From JAKFWI01 sp031398975 (lineage in GTDB: Bacteria; Pseudomonadota; Alphaproteobacteria; Caulobacterales; Aquidulcibacteraceae), in the NCBI GenBank assembly GCA_031398975.1, contig JANNOI010000033.1, positions 1 through 49,928 of the forward strand: DNA of 49,928 bases, written 5' to 3'. The position numbers were made by a program, and so were the translations under genes. The notes beneath the pieces are model-generated. The model was not told the origin of the DNA, ran no database searches, and worked only from the letters and a program-made list of their open reading frames with translations. Positions 40,700 through 49,851 of the stretch are shown piece after piece (within the stretch, counting starts at the first letter, position 1; each line of letters opens with the position of its first letter).

Positions 40700-43024
40700 A
40701 TGCGCGTGGCGACCCTGGAGAGCATCCAACCCGGCCGGCCCCTCATCGCGGCCTCCGCCGGCCCGCAAAACCCAGCGCAAGGCGCGCCGAAGCCCGCCTT
40801 CCTGAAAGCGCAGCACTTGAAGCGCGTTGCGGTGGTCGGCAGCTTTCCCCCGCGCCTTTGCGGCATAGCCACCTTCACCCAGGACGTCGCCAACGCCGTC
40901 CAGCGCGCCCGCCCGGACCTGGATTGCGGCGTGTTCGCGCTGGAGGAGCCGGGCGAGACCCGGCCCCACCCCGCCGCGGTGGCGGCGGTGATCCGCCAGG
41001 ATGTGCGCGCCGATTATCTCGCCGCCGCCCGGCGCATCAATGGCGAGGGCTACGACGTCGTATGCCTGCAGCACGAGTACGGGATCTTTGGCGGCGAGGC
41101 GGGGGAGCACGTGCTGACGCTGGCCGGGGCGCTGCGCCGCCCGCTCGTCACCACGCTGCACACCCTGCTGGCCGAACCCAGCAGCCAGCAGAAACACGTG
41201 CTGCAACAGCTCGCCGAGGCGTCCGAAACGCTGATCGTGATGGCGGAAAAGGGCCGCTCCTTGCTGCGGCGCGTTTATGGGGTGGGGGAGTCCAAGATCG
41301 TGATCGTGCCCCACGGCGCGCCGGACATGCCCTTCTCCGACGGGCTCGCCGAGAAAGCGCGCCTTGGCGTTGCCGGGCGCAAGGTCGTGCTGACGTTCGG
41401 GCTCTTGTCCCCCAACAAGGGCATCGAATCTGTGATCCGCGCGCTGCCCGACATCGTCGCCGCCGCGCCGGACACGCTCTACGTGGTGCTGGGCGCGACC
41501 CATCCCCACCTCGTGGCGCGGCAGGGCGAGGCCTATCGCGACGGCTTGACGGCGCTGGCGCGCGATCTGGGCGTGGAGGCGCATCTGCGCTTCGTGAACG
41601 AATATGCGAGCGATGAGACGCTGATAGCCTGGCTCGCCGCCGCGGACGTCTACGTGACGCCCTACCTGCAGGAGGCGCAGGTGACTTCGGGCACGCTTTC
41701 CTACGCGCTGGCGCTGGGCAAGGCGGTGGTCTCCACCCCGTTCTGGCACGCGCGCGAGGCGCTGGCGGACGGGCGCGGCGTGCTGGCCGGGTTTAACGAT
41801 TCCAAGGCCTTCGCCCTCGAGATCACGCGCCTGTTGACCGATGACCAGAGCCGGATGGCGCTGCGCCGGCGCGCCTACGCCGCCACGCGGGAAACGACCT
41901 GGCCGCGCGTGGCGGAGCGTTATCTGCGGGTTTTCGAGCAGGCCCGCACCGCGCCCGCCCACGTCCCCGCCCTTCCCCCGCCCAGCGTCGCCGCCACCGC
42001 CGCCATGACCGACGGGTGCGGCATGCTCCAGCACAGCATCTTCCACGTGCCCGACCGCGCCCACGGCTATTGCCTGGACGATAATGCGCGCGCCCTGATG
42101 CTGACCTACCGGCTCGACGAGGCGGGCTTTCCCGCGCCGAACGCGGCGGGCCTGCGCACGCTCTACGCCGCTTTCGTGCAGCATGCCTTCAATCCCGACA
42201 CCGGCTCATTCCGCAACTTCATGAGCTTCGAGCGCCGCTGGCTGGAGCCGCAAGGCTCTCCCGACAGTTGCGCGCGCGGCCTGTGGGCGCTGGGGCTCGT
42301 CCGCCGCGCCGGCGCCCAGCGCGAGGAGCGGCTGTGGGCGGAAGCGCTGTTCAACCGGGCCTGGCCCTTCTTCGCCGGCGATCACGCCCCGCGCACGCAG
42401 GCCTTCGTGATACTGGCCGTGGCGGAGGCCCTGGCCGGGGGGTCCAGCGACGCCGCCCTGCGGGCGGACCTGCAGGCGCGCGCGCAGGGCCTGCGGGCGC
42501 TGCTGCACGGGCGTGAGAATCCGGACTGGGTCTGGTTCGAGCCGTTCCTGTCCTATGACAACGCGCGCCTGCCGGAGGCGCTGATCCGCGCCGGGATGGC
42601 GCTGCAGGACCGGGATCTGATGGCGGACGGAGTGGAGACGCTCGCCTGGCTCACGCGCCGCCAGACCGGCGAGGGCGGGGTGTTCCGGCCGGTGGGCACG
42701 GCGAGCTTCGCCGATGTCTACGCCGAACCGGCCGCCTTCGATCAGCAGCCGCTGGAAGCCGCCGCCACGATCGACGCCTGCGCCGCCGCCTTCGCCGCCA
42801 CACGCGACGCCTCCTGGCTCGACGAGGCGCGCCGCGCCTATGGCTGGTTCCTGGGCGAGAATGACCACGGCCTCGCCTTGGCCGCGCCCCAGACCGGGGT
42901 GTGCCGGGACGGGCTGACGCCGGACGGGCTTAATCTCAATCAGGGCGCGGAATCGGTTCTGTCGTTTGCGCTGGCCACGTGCTCCATGCATGTGCTTGAA
43001 CGCGCCGCGCTCGATCAACCCTGA
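40700..43024 (+). CDS. GT4 glycosyltransferase with C-terminal helical (alpha/alpha) domain
   Basis: A 774-residue protein. The glycosyltransferase part (about residues 40-430) has VAVVGSFPPRLCGIATFTQDV at its start, LQHEYGIFGGEAGEHVL, LTFGLLSPNKGIESVIRAL and the nucleotide-sugar EAQVTSGTLSYALALGKAVV region. Residues about 440-774 form a long helical region (YCLDDNARALMLTYRLDEAG, then YDNARLPEALIRAGMAL) like glycoside-processing alpha/alpha-barrels. The next gene encodes GH130, and such pairs occur together in alphaproteobacteria. A role in making or processing a mannose-containing glycan is plausible. The ATG at 40700 has GAGGAAAT upstream. Confidence 0.82.
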   Translation: MRVATLESIQPGRPLIAASAGPQNPAQGAPKPAFLKAQHLKRVAVVGSFPPRLCGIATFTQDVANAVQRARPDLDCGVFALEEPGETRPHPAAVAAVIRQDVRADYLAAARRINGEGYDVVCLQHEYGIFGGEAGEHVLTLAGALRRPLVTTLHTLLAEPSSQQKHVLQQLAEASETLIVMAEKGRSLLRRVYGVGESKIVIVPHGAPDMPFSDGLAEKARLGVAGRKVVLTFGLLSPNKGIESVIRALPDIVAAAPDTLYVVLGATHPHLVARQGEAYRDGLTALARDLGVEAHLRFVNEYASDETLIAWLAAADVYVTPYLQEAQVTSGTLSYALALGKAVVSTPFWHAREALADGRGVLAGFNDSKAFALEITRLLTDDQSRMALRRRAYAATRETTWPRVAERYLRVFEQARTAPAHVPALPPPSVAATAAMTDGCGMLQHSIFHVPDRAHGYCLDDNARALMLTYRLDEAGFPAPNAAGLRTLYAAFVQHAFNPDTGSFRNFMSFERRWLEPQGSPDSCARGLWALGLVRRAGAQREERLWAEALFNRAWPFFAGDHAPRTQAFVILAVAEALAGGSSDAALRADLQARAQGLRALLHGRENPDWVWFEPFLSYDNARLPEALIRAGMALQDRDLMADGVETLAWLTRRQTGEGGVFRPVGTASFADVYAEPAAFDQQPLEAAATIDACAAAFAATRDASWLDEARRAYGWFLGENDHGLALAAPQTGVCRDGLTPDGLNLNQGAESVLSFALATCSMHVLERAALDQP

Positions 43025-43057
43025 AGAGGGCGCGAACGAAGGGTTCGCCGCACCTCC

Positions 43058-44335
43058 ATGACCCGTCTGACCCACCTGCCCCTGCGCTTGACGGCTGATC
43101 CCGCGCGCGTGGTGATCCGGCCGTTCCACCTGCCCCCCGCGGCGCACGCGCCCAACGGCTCGCGCACGCAGCGCATCTTCGACGCCGTCGAGGCCATGGA
43201 CATGGAGACCTGCCGCACGCAGCTCGCCCTCGTCGCCCGCGATTTCGACGGCCGCCACTGGCAAACCCGCAAGGTGTTCCTGGAACGCTATAAGCGTGTG
43301 ACCGCTGAATTGGAGTTGGCCGACGACGCCCCGCAAGTAAAGAAGGAGCTGATCGGGGCCTATTTCTGCCACGAATACTCCTATGCCGCCGCGGCGGTGA
43401 TGAACCCGAGCATCGTGGCCCATCCCGACCAGTCCGGGCTTTCGCAAGGGGCGTTGCGCTTTATCTTGTCGGTGCGTGCGGTCGGCGAGGGGCACATTTC
43501 CTCCATCGCTTTCCGCGAGGGCATTATCGGCGCGGACGGGCTGCTCAGCCTCATGTCGGAACCGCCGTTCGCCACCGCCGCTACTCTCAAAGAGGCGCCG
43601 GCCGCAAACGGCCGCGTCACCGTCCAGCGCAATGAGGACAGTTCGCTCTCCGGCACGGTGATGTTTCCGTTCACCCCCGCCCAGCGCAACGGCCTGGAGG
43701 ATCTGCGCCTGCTCCGCTTCCAGGACGAGGACGCGGGAGAGGAGTTCTATTGCGGCACATACACGGCCTATAGCGGCTCGGCCATCGGCTCCGAAGTGCT
43801 GCTTACGCGCGATTTCCGCACCTTCGACCTCGAGCCGATGCGCGGGGCGGCGGCGCGCAACAAGGGCATGGCGCTGTTCCCCCGGCGCATCGAAGGCCGC
43901 TACGCAATGATCGGGCGCCAGGACGGGGAGAACCTGTTCTTTCTGCAATCCGACGATCTCACCGCCTGGGAGAGCGGGGAAATCCTGATGAAGCCGGTGT
44001 TTCCGTGGGAGCTCGTGCAGATCGGCAATTGCGGGGCGCCGATCGAGATCGAGGAGGGCTGGCTGCTTCTGACCCACGGCGTGGGCGCGATGCGCCAATA
44101 TTGCATCGGCGCAGCGCTGCTCGATAAGGCCGATCCGCGCAAGATCCTGGCCCGCACCAAGGCTCCGCTGATCTCGCCTTCGGACGAAACACGCGAAGGC
44201 TATGTGCCCAACGTGGTGTACACCTGCGGGGCGCTGGCGCTGGGGCGCACGCTCTACCTGCCCTATGCGGTCGCCGATAGCGCCATCGCTTTCGGCACGA
44301 TGGATCTGAACGCGCTGGTCGCAGACCTGGTGTGA
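43058..44335 (+). CDS. GH130 family glycosidase/phosphorylase (beta-mannoside-type)
   Basis: A 425-residue protein with GH130 five-bladed propeller features. These include NKGMALFPRRIEGRYAMIGR at about residues 268-287, LVQIGNCGAPIEIEEGWLLL at about 318-337 with the ligand-binding THGVG loop next, and EGYVPNVVYTCGAL at about 380-393. GH130 enzymes cleave or phosphorolyse beta-mannosides, including beta-1,2-mannans. Without the phosphate-binding residues being verified, phosphorylase versus hydrolase cannot be decided. No signal peptide, so it acts in the cytoplasm. It starts 33 bases after the GT4 gene, one operon. Confidence 0.85.
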   Translation: MTRLTHLPLRLTADPARVVIRPFHLPPAAHAPNGSRTQRIFDAVEAMDMETCRTQLALVARDFDGRHWQTRKVFLERYKRVTAELELADDAPQVKKELIGAYFCHEYSYAAAAVMNPSIVAHPDQSGLSQGALRFILSVRAVGEGHISSIAFREGIIGADGLLSLMSEPPFATAATLKEAPAANGRVTVQRNEDSSLSGTVMFPFTPAQRNGLEDLRLLRFQDEDAGEEFYCGTYTAYSGSAIGSEVLLTRDFRTFDLEPMRGAAARNKGMALFPRRIEGRYAMIGRQDGENLFFLQSDDLTAWESGEILMKPVFPWELVQIGNCGAPIEIEEGWLLLTHGVGAMRQYCIGAALLDKADPRKILARTKAPLISPSDETREGYVPNVVYTCGALALGRTLYLPYAVADSAIAFGTMDLNALVADLV

Positions 44336-44368
44336 GCGGGGGGTCTGAGCTGGGGTCCGGGCGGGGGG

Positions 44369-45313
44369 CTACCGCGCGGCGGCCTTGGCCTCCACCGCGT
44401 CCCAGAACAGCGCCGGCGCATCGACGCCGGAAAAGCGCTTCAATTCTCGCACCAGCGTGGGCGAGGTCACGTTGATCTCCGTCAGGCGCCCGTCGATCAC
44501 GTCGAGACCGGCGAACAATACGCCCTCGCGGGCCAGCAGCGGGGCGACGCGCGCAGCGATCTCGCGGTCGCGCGCATCGAGTTCGGCAGCTACGGCCTCC
44601 CCGCCCACGTGCAGATTGGCCCGGAAATCGCCCCCGCGCGGCATGCGCCGCACCGCCCCGATCGCCGCCCCGTCCAGCAGGAACACGCGCTTGTCCCCCT
44701 CCATCACCCGCGGGATGTAATCCTGCACCACGATCGGCTCGCGCGGGACGCCCTCGAGGAAGCCCTCCAGCCGGGCCTCGAAATCGGGGGCGGCGGTGGC
44801 GAGCTTCACCACACCCTCCCCACCCGCCAGGAAGGAGGGTTTCAGCACCACCTGCTCAAACTCGCGCGCGAAGGCCAGCAACGCCGTCTTGTTGCGGCCC
44901 ACGAAGGTCGGCGCGATCAGATCGGGAAAGGCCAGGGTGGAAAGCTTTTCGGGGATGTTCCGCACGCCGCGCGGATCGTTGACGATCAAAGTCTGCTCCG
45001 CGGCGCGCTCGAGCAGATAGGTGTTGGAGACATAGCCCATGTCGAACGGCGGATCCTGGCGGATCAGGGCGACGTCGAACTCCGACACGGGCTTAATCGC
45101 CTGTTCCAAAGTCTGGTAATGGCTCCCAGCCTGGTCCGTCACCGAGACGCGATAGGCGGCGGCCTTCACCACGCCGCGGTCGAAAAAGAGATCGTCGGGA
45201 TGGAACCACCAGAGCGTATGCCCCCGCGCCTGGGCTTCCAGCATGAGCGCGAGCGAGGTGTCGCGCGCCACCAGCATCGTCTCGATCGGGTCCATCTGCA
45301 CCGCGACATGCAT
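44369..45313 (-). CDS. gshB: Glutathione synthetase
   Basis: A 314-residue ATP-grasp enzyme joining gamma-glutamylcysteine and glycine. The family start VAVQMDPIETM (the opening substrate region), then RQDPPFDMGYVSNTYLLE at about residues 84-101, NDPRGVRNIPEKL, VLKPSFLAGGEGVVKL (ATP lid), FAGLDVIDGRLTEINVTSPT at the end are all standard. The length matches GshB. The lid GGEG sequence is slightly unusual compared with the common GGxG loop. It lies 12 bases after a ROK kinase gene on the same strand, but a functional link is not obvious. Confidence 0.94.
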   Translation of the reverse strand: MHVAVQMDPIETMLVARDTSLALMLEAQARGHTLWWFHPDDLFFDRGVVKAAAYRVSVTDQAGSHYQTLEQAIKPVSEFDVALIRQDPPFDMGYVSNTYLLERAAEQTLIVNDPRGVRNIPEKLSTLAFPDLIAPTFVGRNKTALLAFAREFEQVVLKPSFLAGGEGVVKLATAAPDFEARLEGFLEGVPREPIVVQDYIPRVMEGDKRVFLLDGAAIGAVRRMPRGGDFRANLHVGGEAVAAELDARDREIAARVAPLLAREGVLFAGLDVIDGRLTEINVTSPTLVRELKRFSGVDAPALFWDAVEAKAAAR

Positions 45314-45325
45314 GTCCGTTCTCCC

Positions 45326-46219
45326 TCAGCGCCAAAGCCGGGCCGCGCCGCGCACGCCTGAACTGTCGCCCCAGCGCGCGGGCGCGATCCGGGTGGCGAA
45401 AGCGTCGCTGAACGCATAGGCCGCGATGGCCGGGCCCAGCCGCTCATACAGCTCGCTGACGTTTGAGAGGCCGCCGCCGAGCACGAACACGTCCGGGTCG
45501 AGGATGTCGCACACCACCGCCATCGCCCGCGCCAGGCGGTCCAGGTAGCGCGCGAAGGCCGCGACCGCCTCCTCCTCGCCTTCGCGCATGCGCGCGATGA
45601 TCGCCTCGCCGCTCAGCGTCTCTCCGCCCGCGCGGGCATAATCGCGGCGCAGCCCGGTGCCCGACACCCACATCTCCAGGCAGCCCGCCCGCCCGCACCA
45701 GCAGACCGGCGCCGGCAGCTCCGCTGCGTTGGGCCAGGGCAGCGGCATGTGGCCCCACTCGCCGGCGATGCCGTTCACCCCCTCGATCAGGCGCCCCTCG
45801 ACCGCGACCCCCCCGCCGCACCCCGTGCCCAGAATGATCGCGAACACCGCGCGCGCGCCGGCTCCGGCCCCGTCCATCGCCTCCGAGAGCGCGAGGCAAT
45901 TGGCGTCATTGGCCAGGCGGATGGGGCGTCCGAGCGCGGCGGTGAGATCCTCCAGGAAGGGCTTGCCGTTCAACCAGACGGAATTGGCGTTGCGCATGCG
46001 CCCGGTGCGCGGCGAGATCGAGCCCGGCGCGCCCACGCCCACGCTCCCGCGCCCCCCGGCCTCGGCCTCCACCGCCCCCACCAGCGCGACGATCGCTGCG
46101 ATCGCTGCGTCATACCCGCCGGGATTGGGCGCGCGCCGGCGCGCCAGGAATTCCCCGTCCGGCCCGATCGCCGCCGCCTCGATCTTGGTGCCGCCGAAAT
46201 CCACGCCGATCTGCAGCAT
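45326..46219 (-). CDS. ROK family sugar kinase
   Basis: A 297-residue protein. The ATP site begins VDFGGTKIEAA at residues 6-16. The catalytic Asp is in NDAN (about 104-107), EWGHMPL (154-160) supplies a zinc His, and the zinc motif CWCGRAGCLE (173-182) is complete. This combination fits bacterial fructokinase or N-acetylglucosamine kinase-type ROK proteins, not ROK regulators, since no DNA-binding N-terminus is present. The ATG at 46219 gives the standard start; the frame upstream is non-conserved. The sugar (fructose, mannose or glucose) cannot be resolved. Confidence 0.88.
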   Translation of the reverse strand: MLQIGVDFGGTKIEAAAIGPDGEFLARRRAPNPGGYDAAIAAIVALVGAVEAEAGGRGSVGVGAPGSISPRTGRMRNANSVWLNGKPFLEDLTAALGRPIRLANDANCLALSEAMDGAGAGARAVFAIILGTGCGGGVAVEGRLIEGVNGIAGEWGHMPLPWPNAAELPAPVCWCGRAGCLEMWVSGTGLRRDYARAGGETLSGEAIIARMREGEEEAVAAFARYLDRLARAMAVVCDILDPDVFVLGGGLSNVSELYERLGPAIAAYAFSDAFATRIAPARWGDSSGVRGAARLWR

Positions 46220-46286
46220 TCGCCCCGCGCCTCCCTTGGCGGCGCATAAGGCCGGGCCCGATGGGGCCCCGTCAACCGCACCGGCC

Positions 46287-48002
46287 TCAGGCCGCGCGGA
46301 TCGAGCGGACGAATTTGTCCATCTCCTCCCGCAGGGAGCCGGCCTGGCGGGAGAGATCGTCGGCGGTCTGCAGGACCGAGCCGGAGGCCATCCCCACATC
46401 CTGCGCCAGGCGCGAGAAGTCGGACACGCCTTCGCTCGATTCCCGCGTGTTCATCGCCGCACGCGAGACATTGGCGGCGATCTCGCGGGTGGCGGCGTTT
46501 TGCTGATCCACCGAGCGGGCGATGGAGGCGGTGATGGCGTTGACGTGATCGATCACGCGGCCGATCTCGCGGATGTCCTCCACCGTCGCCTTCGTGCTCG
46601 TTTGCATCTGGGCGATCTTGGAGGAGATGTCCTGGCTCGCCTGCGCGGTCTGGGTGGCGAGCAGCTTCACCTCGCTCGCGACCACCGCGAAGCCCTTGCC
46701 GGCTTCCCCCGCGCGCGCGGCCTCGATGGTGGCGTTGAGGGCGAGGAGATTGGTCTGCGCCGCGATGTTGGAGATGAGGTCGAGCACGGAGCCGATTTGG
46801 CTCGCAGCGTCCGTGAGGCCCGCGAGGCGCTGGTCCGCGAGGCGTGCCTGGGACACGGCCTGGCCGGCGATGCTCTGGGACTGGTCCACTTGGCCCCCGA
46901 TCTCGGAGATCGAGGCCGAAAGCTCCTCCGCCGCCGAGGCCACCACCTGCACGCTCCCGGACGTATCGTCGGCGGCGTGGGCGATGTCGCCGGCGCGGCG
47001 CTGGGCGGTTTCGGCGAGCGCGGCCATCTGGCTCGCCGTGCCGTTCATGTGCGAGATCCGCTCCGCCACCGCGTCCACGACGCCGCGCACGCTCTTCTCG
47101 AACGTATCGGCGAACTGGGCGAGCATGGCCTTGCGCTCGCGCTCGGACTGCGCGCGCATTTCCTCCTGCTCCTCGCGCATTGAGGTGATGCGGCGCTGAT
47201 TGTCGCGGAAGACGCTGAGGGAGGTGACGATCGCGCCCAGTTCGTCGGTGCGCGCCAACGCTTCGAGATCGACGGTGTCGTCCCCGCGGGCCAGACGCTC
47301 GGTGGCGCCGGCGATGTCGCGGATGGCGCGGCGGATCGTGAGCACCGTGGCGCCCGCGAACAGGCCCACCACGCAGAGCGCGATCAGAGCCCCCGCGAGC
47401 GACATGGTCGAGGCCGCGGCGGCTTCCTCCTGAGCTGCCTTGGCGTCGGCTTCGGCCTCGGCCACCACCTTGCGCACCGCCTTGTCGAGGGTGGCGTTCA
47501 TCTTGGTATATTTTTCGTCGAACGGCGTGACGAAGGAGGCCGCGCTGTTGAAGTCGATCGCCAGCATGTTGCCGACGAACTCCACCGCGGTGCGATACTC
47601 GCCCAGATCCTTCGCAAGCTGATCGTAATCGGCCTTGGACTCACCCGTCGCGGTCGCCCCAATGGACTCCACGTCCGTCTTGATCGCGTCGATCTCGCTG
47701 AGCACCGCCTGCATCCGGCCGGCGATCTCGCCCACTTCGATATTAGCCGCCTGGAAGGTGAGGCAGCGATAGAGCGCGGCCTGCACGCCATTGATGCGCC
47801 GGGCCACCTCCTCCAGGTGTAGGCTGTCTTTCATGTTGGTCTGGACGATGTCTTCGATGGTTTCGGACTGGCGCGCCTGGATCATCGCGCCCGCGCCCGC
47901 GACGCCCGCCAGCAAGGCCAGCGCAAGGCCCGGGGCGACCGCGATCTTCACTGTCAAAGGCCAGTCGCCCGGTCGCAGGATCTTGTTCATGACATCGCCC
48001 AT
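46287..48002 (-). CDS. Methyl-accepting chemotaxis protein
   Basis: A 571-residue chemoreceptor. Membrane helix 1 lies at about residues 18-40. A helical periplasmic four-helix-bundle sensor, without a recognised ligand motif, covers about 41-200. Membrane helix 2 is at about 205-230 with a HAMP linker after it. The signalling domain holds the hairpin-tip motif SNIAAQTNLLALNATIEAAR, then GEAGKGFAVVASEVKLLA. It ends without a CheR-docking pentapeptide. Start choice: ATG 48002 with GGGAG upstream or ATG 47990, four codons later. It is isolated from other chemotaxis genes. Confidence 0.93.
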   Translation of the reverse strand: MGDVMNKILRPGDWPLTVKIAVAPGLALALLAGVAGAGAMIQARQSETIEDIVQTNMKDSLHLEEVARRINGVQAALYRCLTFQAANIEVGEIAGRMQAVLSEIDAIKTDVESIGATATGESKADYDQLAKDLGEYRTAVEFVGNMLAIDFNSAASFVTPFDEKYTKMNATLDKAVRKVVAEAEADAKAAQEEAAAASTMSLAGALIALCVVGLFAGATVLTIRRAIRDIAGATERLARGDDTVDLEALARTDELGAIVTSLSVFRDNQRRITSMREEQEEMRAQSERERKAMLAQFADTFEKSVRGVVDAVAERISHMNGTASQMAALAETAQRRAGDIAHAADDTSGSVQVVASAAEELSASISEIGGQVDQSQSIAGQAVSQARLADQRLAGLTDAASQIGSVLDLISNIAAQTNLLALNATIEAARAGEAGKGFAVVASEVKLLATQTAQASQDISSKIAQMQTSTKATVEDIREIGRVIDHVNAITASIARSVDQQNAATREIAANVSRAAMNTRESSEGVSDFSRLAQDVGMASGSVLQTADDLSRQAGSLREEMDKFVRSIRAA

Positions 48003-48148
48003 CGCGGCCGGACTCCCTGGCTTTATTGTACGCGCCGGTTCGGGTCTTGACCCGCTCGGCGCGTAAGGGACCACGATTTGCTGACCGCAAGGTAAACAGG
48101 CCAAAAGCGAGCGGGGGAACCCGCTGCGGCATAGGGAGTTCGCCAAGG

Positions 48149-49051
48149 ATGGCCTTCTCAGATATTGCGGCGGAGCGCCCGGCCCTCCCGGCGGGGCCGC
48201 GGGCGCTTGTGCTCATCAACGAAAACGCCGGCGGGGTGGGCCCGGGCGCGCGCGCGCGGGTGGAGGAGGTGCTGCTGCGGTTGGGCGCCCCTATCGTGGC
48301 CGTTGCGGACGATGTGGCCCATCTGGGCGCGCTCGCGCGCAGCGAACCGGCCGACGTCGCCATCGTCCTCGGCGGGGACGGCACGGCGCGCGCGGCCGCT
48401 GAAATGATGGCCCGGCCGGCGGGCCCGTTGGGGATGACCCAACCGCCGCCCCTGGTTCTGCTGCCCGGGGGAACGCTGAACGTGCTGCCGCGCGCGCTCT
48501 ATGGCTCCCGCCCCTGGCCCGAGGCGCTGGAGGCGGCGCTCTCGAACGGCCGGGTGGTGCGTCTGGCCGGGGGCCAGGCAAACCACCAGCACTTCTTCGT
48601 CGCGGCGTTCCTGGGCGATTCCGCCCTCTTTGCGCGCGCGCGCGAGGCGGCCCGGCGCGGCCAGCTGCTCTCGGCCCTGCGCCGCGCGCGGGTGGCTATG
48701 AAGGCCTTGATGTCGAGCCGCCGGGCGGCGCGCCCGACCGGGGGGGCGGCGGCGCGGGTGGAGGCGGTGGGCGTGCTCTGCCCCGCCTATTCCGGATCGT
48801 GCGAGGGGCGCGACCTCGAATGGGTGCACCTGAACGCCGCCACCCTGCCGAGCTTCATGCGGGTGACCGCCCGCGCCGTGCTGGGCGGCTGGCGCGAGGA
48901 CAGCGCCATCGAAGTCATGCGCTGCCGCGGCGGGGAGGTGCGCCGGCGCGGCCTCATCCCCGCCATCCTGGACGGCGAGCCGACGACGTTTGAGTCCCCC
49001 GTTCGGATCGCGATGTTGCGGCGGGGCCCGCGCGTGCTGGTAGTCCGCTGA
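48149..49051 (+). CDS. Diacylglycerol kinase-family protein (DAGK_cat)
   Basis: A 300-residue soluble protein. The catalytic DAGK fold is shown by LINENAGG at about residues 24-31, VLGGDGTARAAAEMM at about 72-86 and LPGGTLNVLPRALYG at about 105-119. Members of this family, including YegS and LCB5-like proteins, phosphorylate lipids such as diacylglycerol or sphingoid bases. The ATG at 48149 is chosen because a GGGAG lies upstream and an earlier frame is non-conserved. The stop overlaps the next ATG by one base (TGATG). The lipid substrate is unknown. Confidence 0.88.
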   Translation: MAFSDIAAERPALPAGPRALVLINENAGGVGPGARARVEEVLLRLGAPIVAVADDVAHLGALARSEPADVAIVLGGDGTARAAAEMMARPAGPLGMTQPPPLVLLPGGTLNVLPRALYGSRPWPEALEAALSNGRVVRLAGGQANHQHFFVAAFLGDSALFARAREAARRGQLLSALRRARVAMKALMSSRRAARPTGGAAARVEAVGVLCPAYSGSCEGRDLEWVHLNAATLPSFMRVTARAVLGGWREDSAIEVMRCRGGEVRRRGLIPAILDGEPTTFESPVRIAMLRRGPRVLVVR

Positions 49052-49851
49052 TGCGCATTCTGCACCTCTCCGACATTCATTTCGGCGACGAGGACCCGGT
49101 GGCGATCGCCGCCGTGACCCGCTGGACCGCCGAACACCAGCCCGACCTGATTATCGCCTCCGGCGATCTCTCGATGGACGGGCTGGCCGCGGAGCTCGAA
49201 GGGTGCGCCGACTGGCTCGCCTCCCTGGGCCCGCCAGTGGTGGCCACGCCCGGCAATCACGACGTGCCCTATTACGAGCTGTGGGGGCGGTTCTGGCGGC
49301 CATACCGCCGGTACCGGCGCGCCGCGCGCGGCCGGCTGCTGGACGCCTGGCGCTCGCCGCTTCTGCACGTGGTGACGATCAATACCAGCCGGGGGTGGCA
49401 ATTGCGGCTGAACTGGGCGCTGGGCGCCATCTCCGGCGCGCAGGTGCGGGCGGCCAGGCGCGCGCTGCGCGCGGCGCCCCCGGGCGCGCTGAAAATCGTG
49501 GTCACCCACCATCCGCTGATCTTTCCCCGCGGCGCGCCTCTCGAGGGCGCCACCCATGGCGGGGTCCGCGCGGCGCGGAAGCTCGCAGAGGCGGGCGCCG
49601 ACCTTTTGCTTTGCGGACACCTGCATGTGTCTTCTGAGGAGCATGTAACGGCGGAGGGACCGGCCGTTTCGGTGTGCACCGGCACGCTGTCGCTGCGCCT
49701 GCGCGGGCGCCTCCCCGGCTTCGTCACGATCGATCAGGACGACAGCGAGCGCCTTGTGATCGCCCAATGGGATATCGAGAACGGGACCGCTCGGCAGGTT
49801 TCGGTGCGGGTGTTGCCGCGCGCGGTCCCGACCGTGCGGGCTGCGGCCTAG
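49051..49851 (+). CDS. Calcineurin-like metallophosphoesterase
   Basis: A 266-residue protein. Metal ligands are in the expected order: Asp8 and His10 (LSDIHFGDED), Asp39 (SGDLSMDG), GNHDVP at 68-73, THHPL and CGHLHVS in the second half. Such enzymes hydrolyse phosphate esters, for example phospholipid head groups or cyclic nucleotides. It is translationally coupled to the diacylglycerol kinase-like gene, which suggests joint handling of a lipid phosphate. The stop TAG at 49849-49851 continues as GAGCGG, resembling the end of the palindromic repeat family. Confidence 0.9.
   Translation: MRILHLSDIHFGDEDPVAIAAVTRWTAEHQPDLIIASGDLSMDGLAAELEGCADWLASLGPPVVATPGNHDVPYYELWGRFWRPYRRYRRAARGRLLDAWRSPLLHVVTINTSRGWQLRLNWALGAISGAQVRAARRALRAAPPGALKIVVTHHPLIFPRGAPLEGATHGGVRAARKLAEAGADLLLCGHLHVSSEEHVTAEGPAVSVCTGTLSLRLRGRLPGFVTIDQDDSERLVIAQWDIENGTARQVSVRVLPRAVPTVRAAA

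Noticed and set aside
42206..44098. Minus-strand frame of 630 codons opposite the GT4 and GH130 genes
   Set aside because: Long antisense frames are expected in DNA with this codon bias. Its composition (Arg/Gly/His-rich, no domain) is that of a shadow, while the plus-strand genes have clear motifs.
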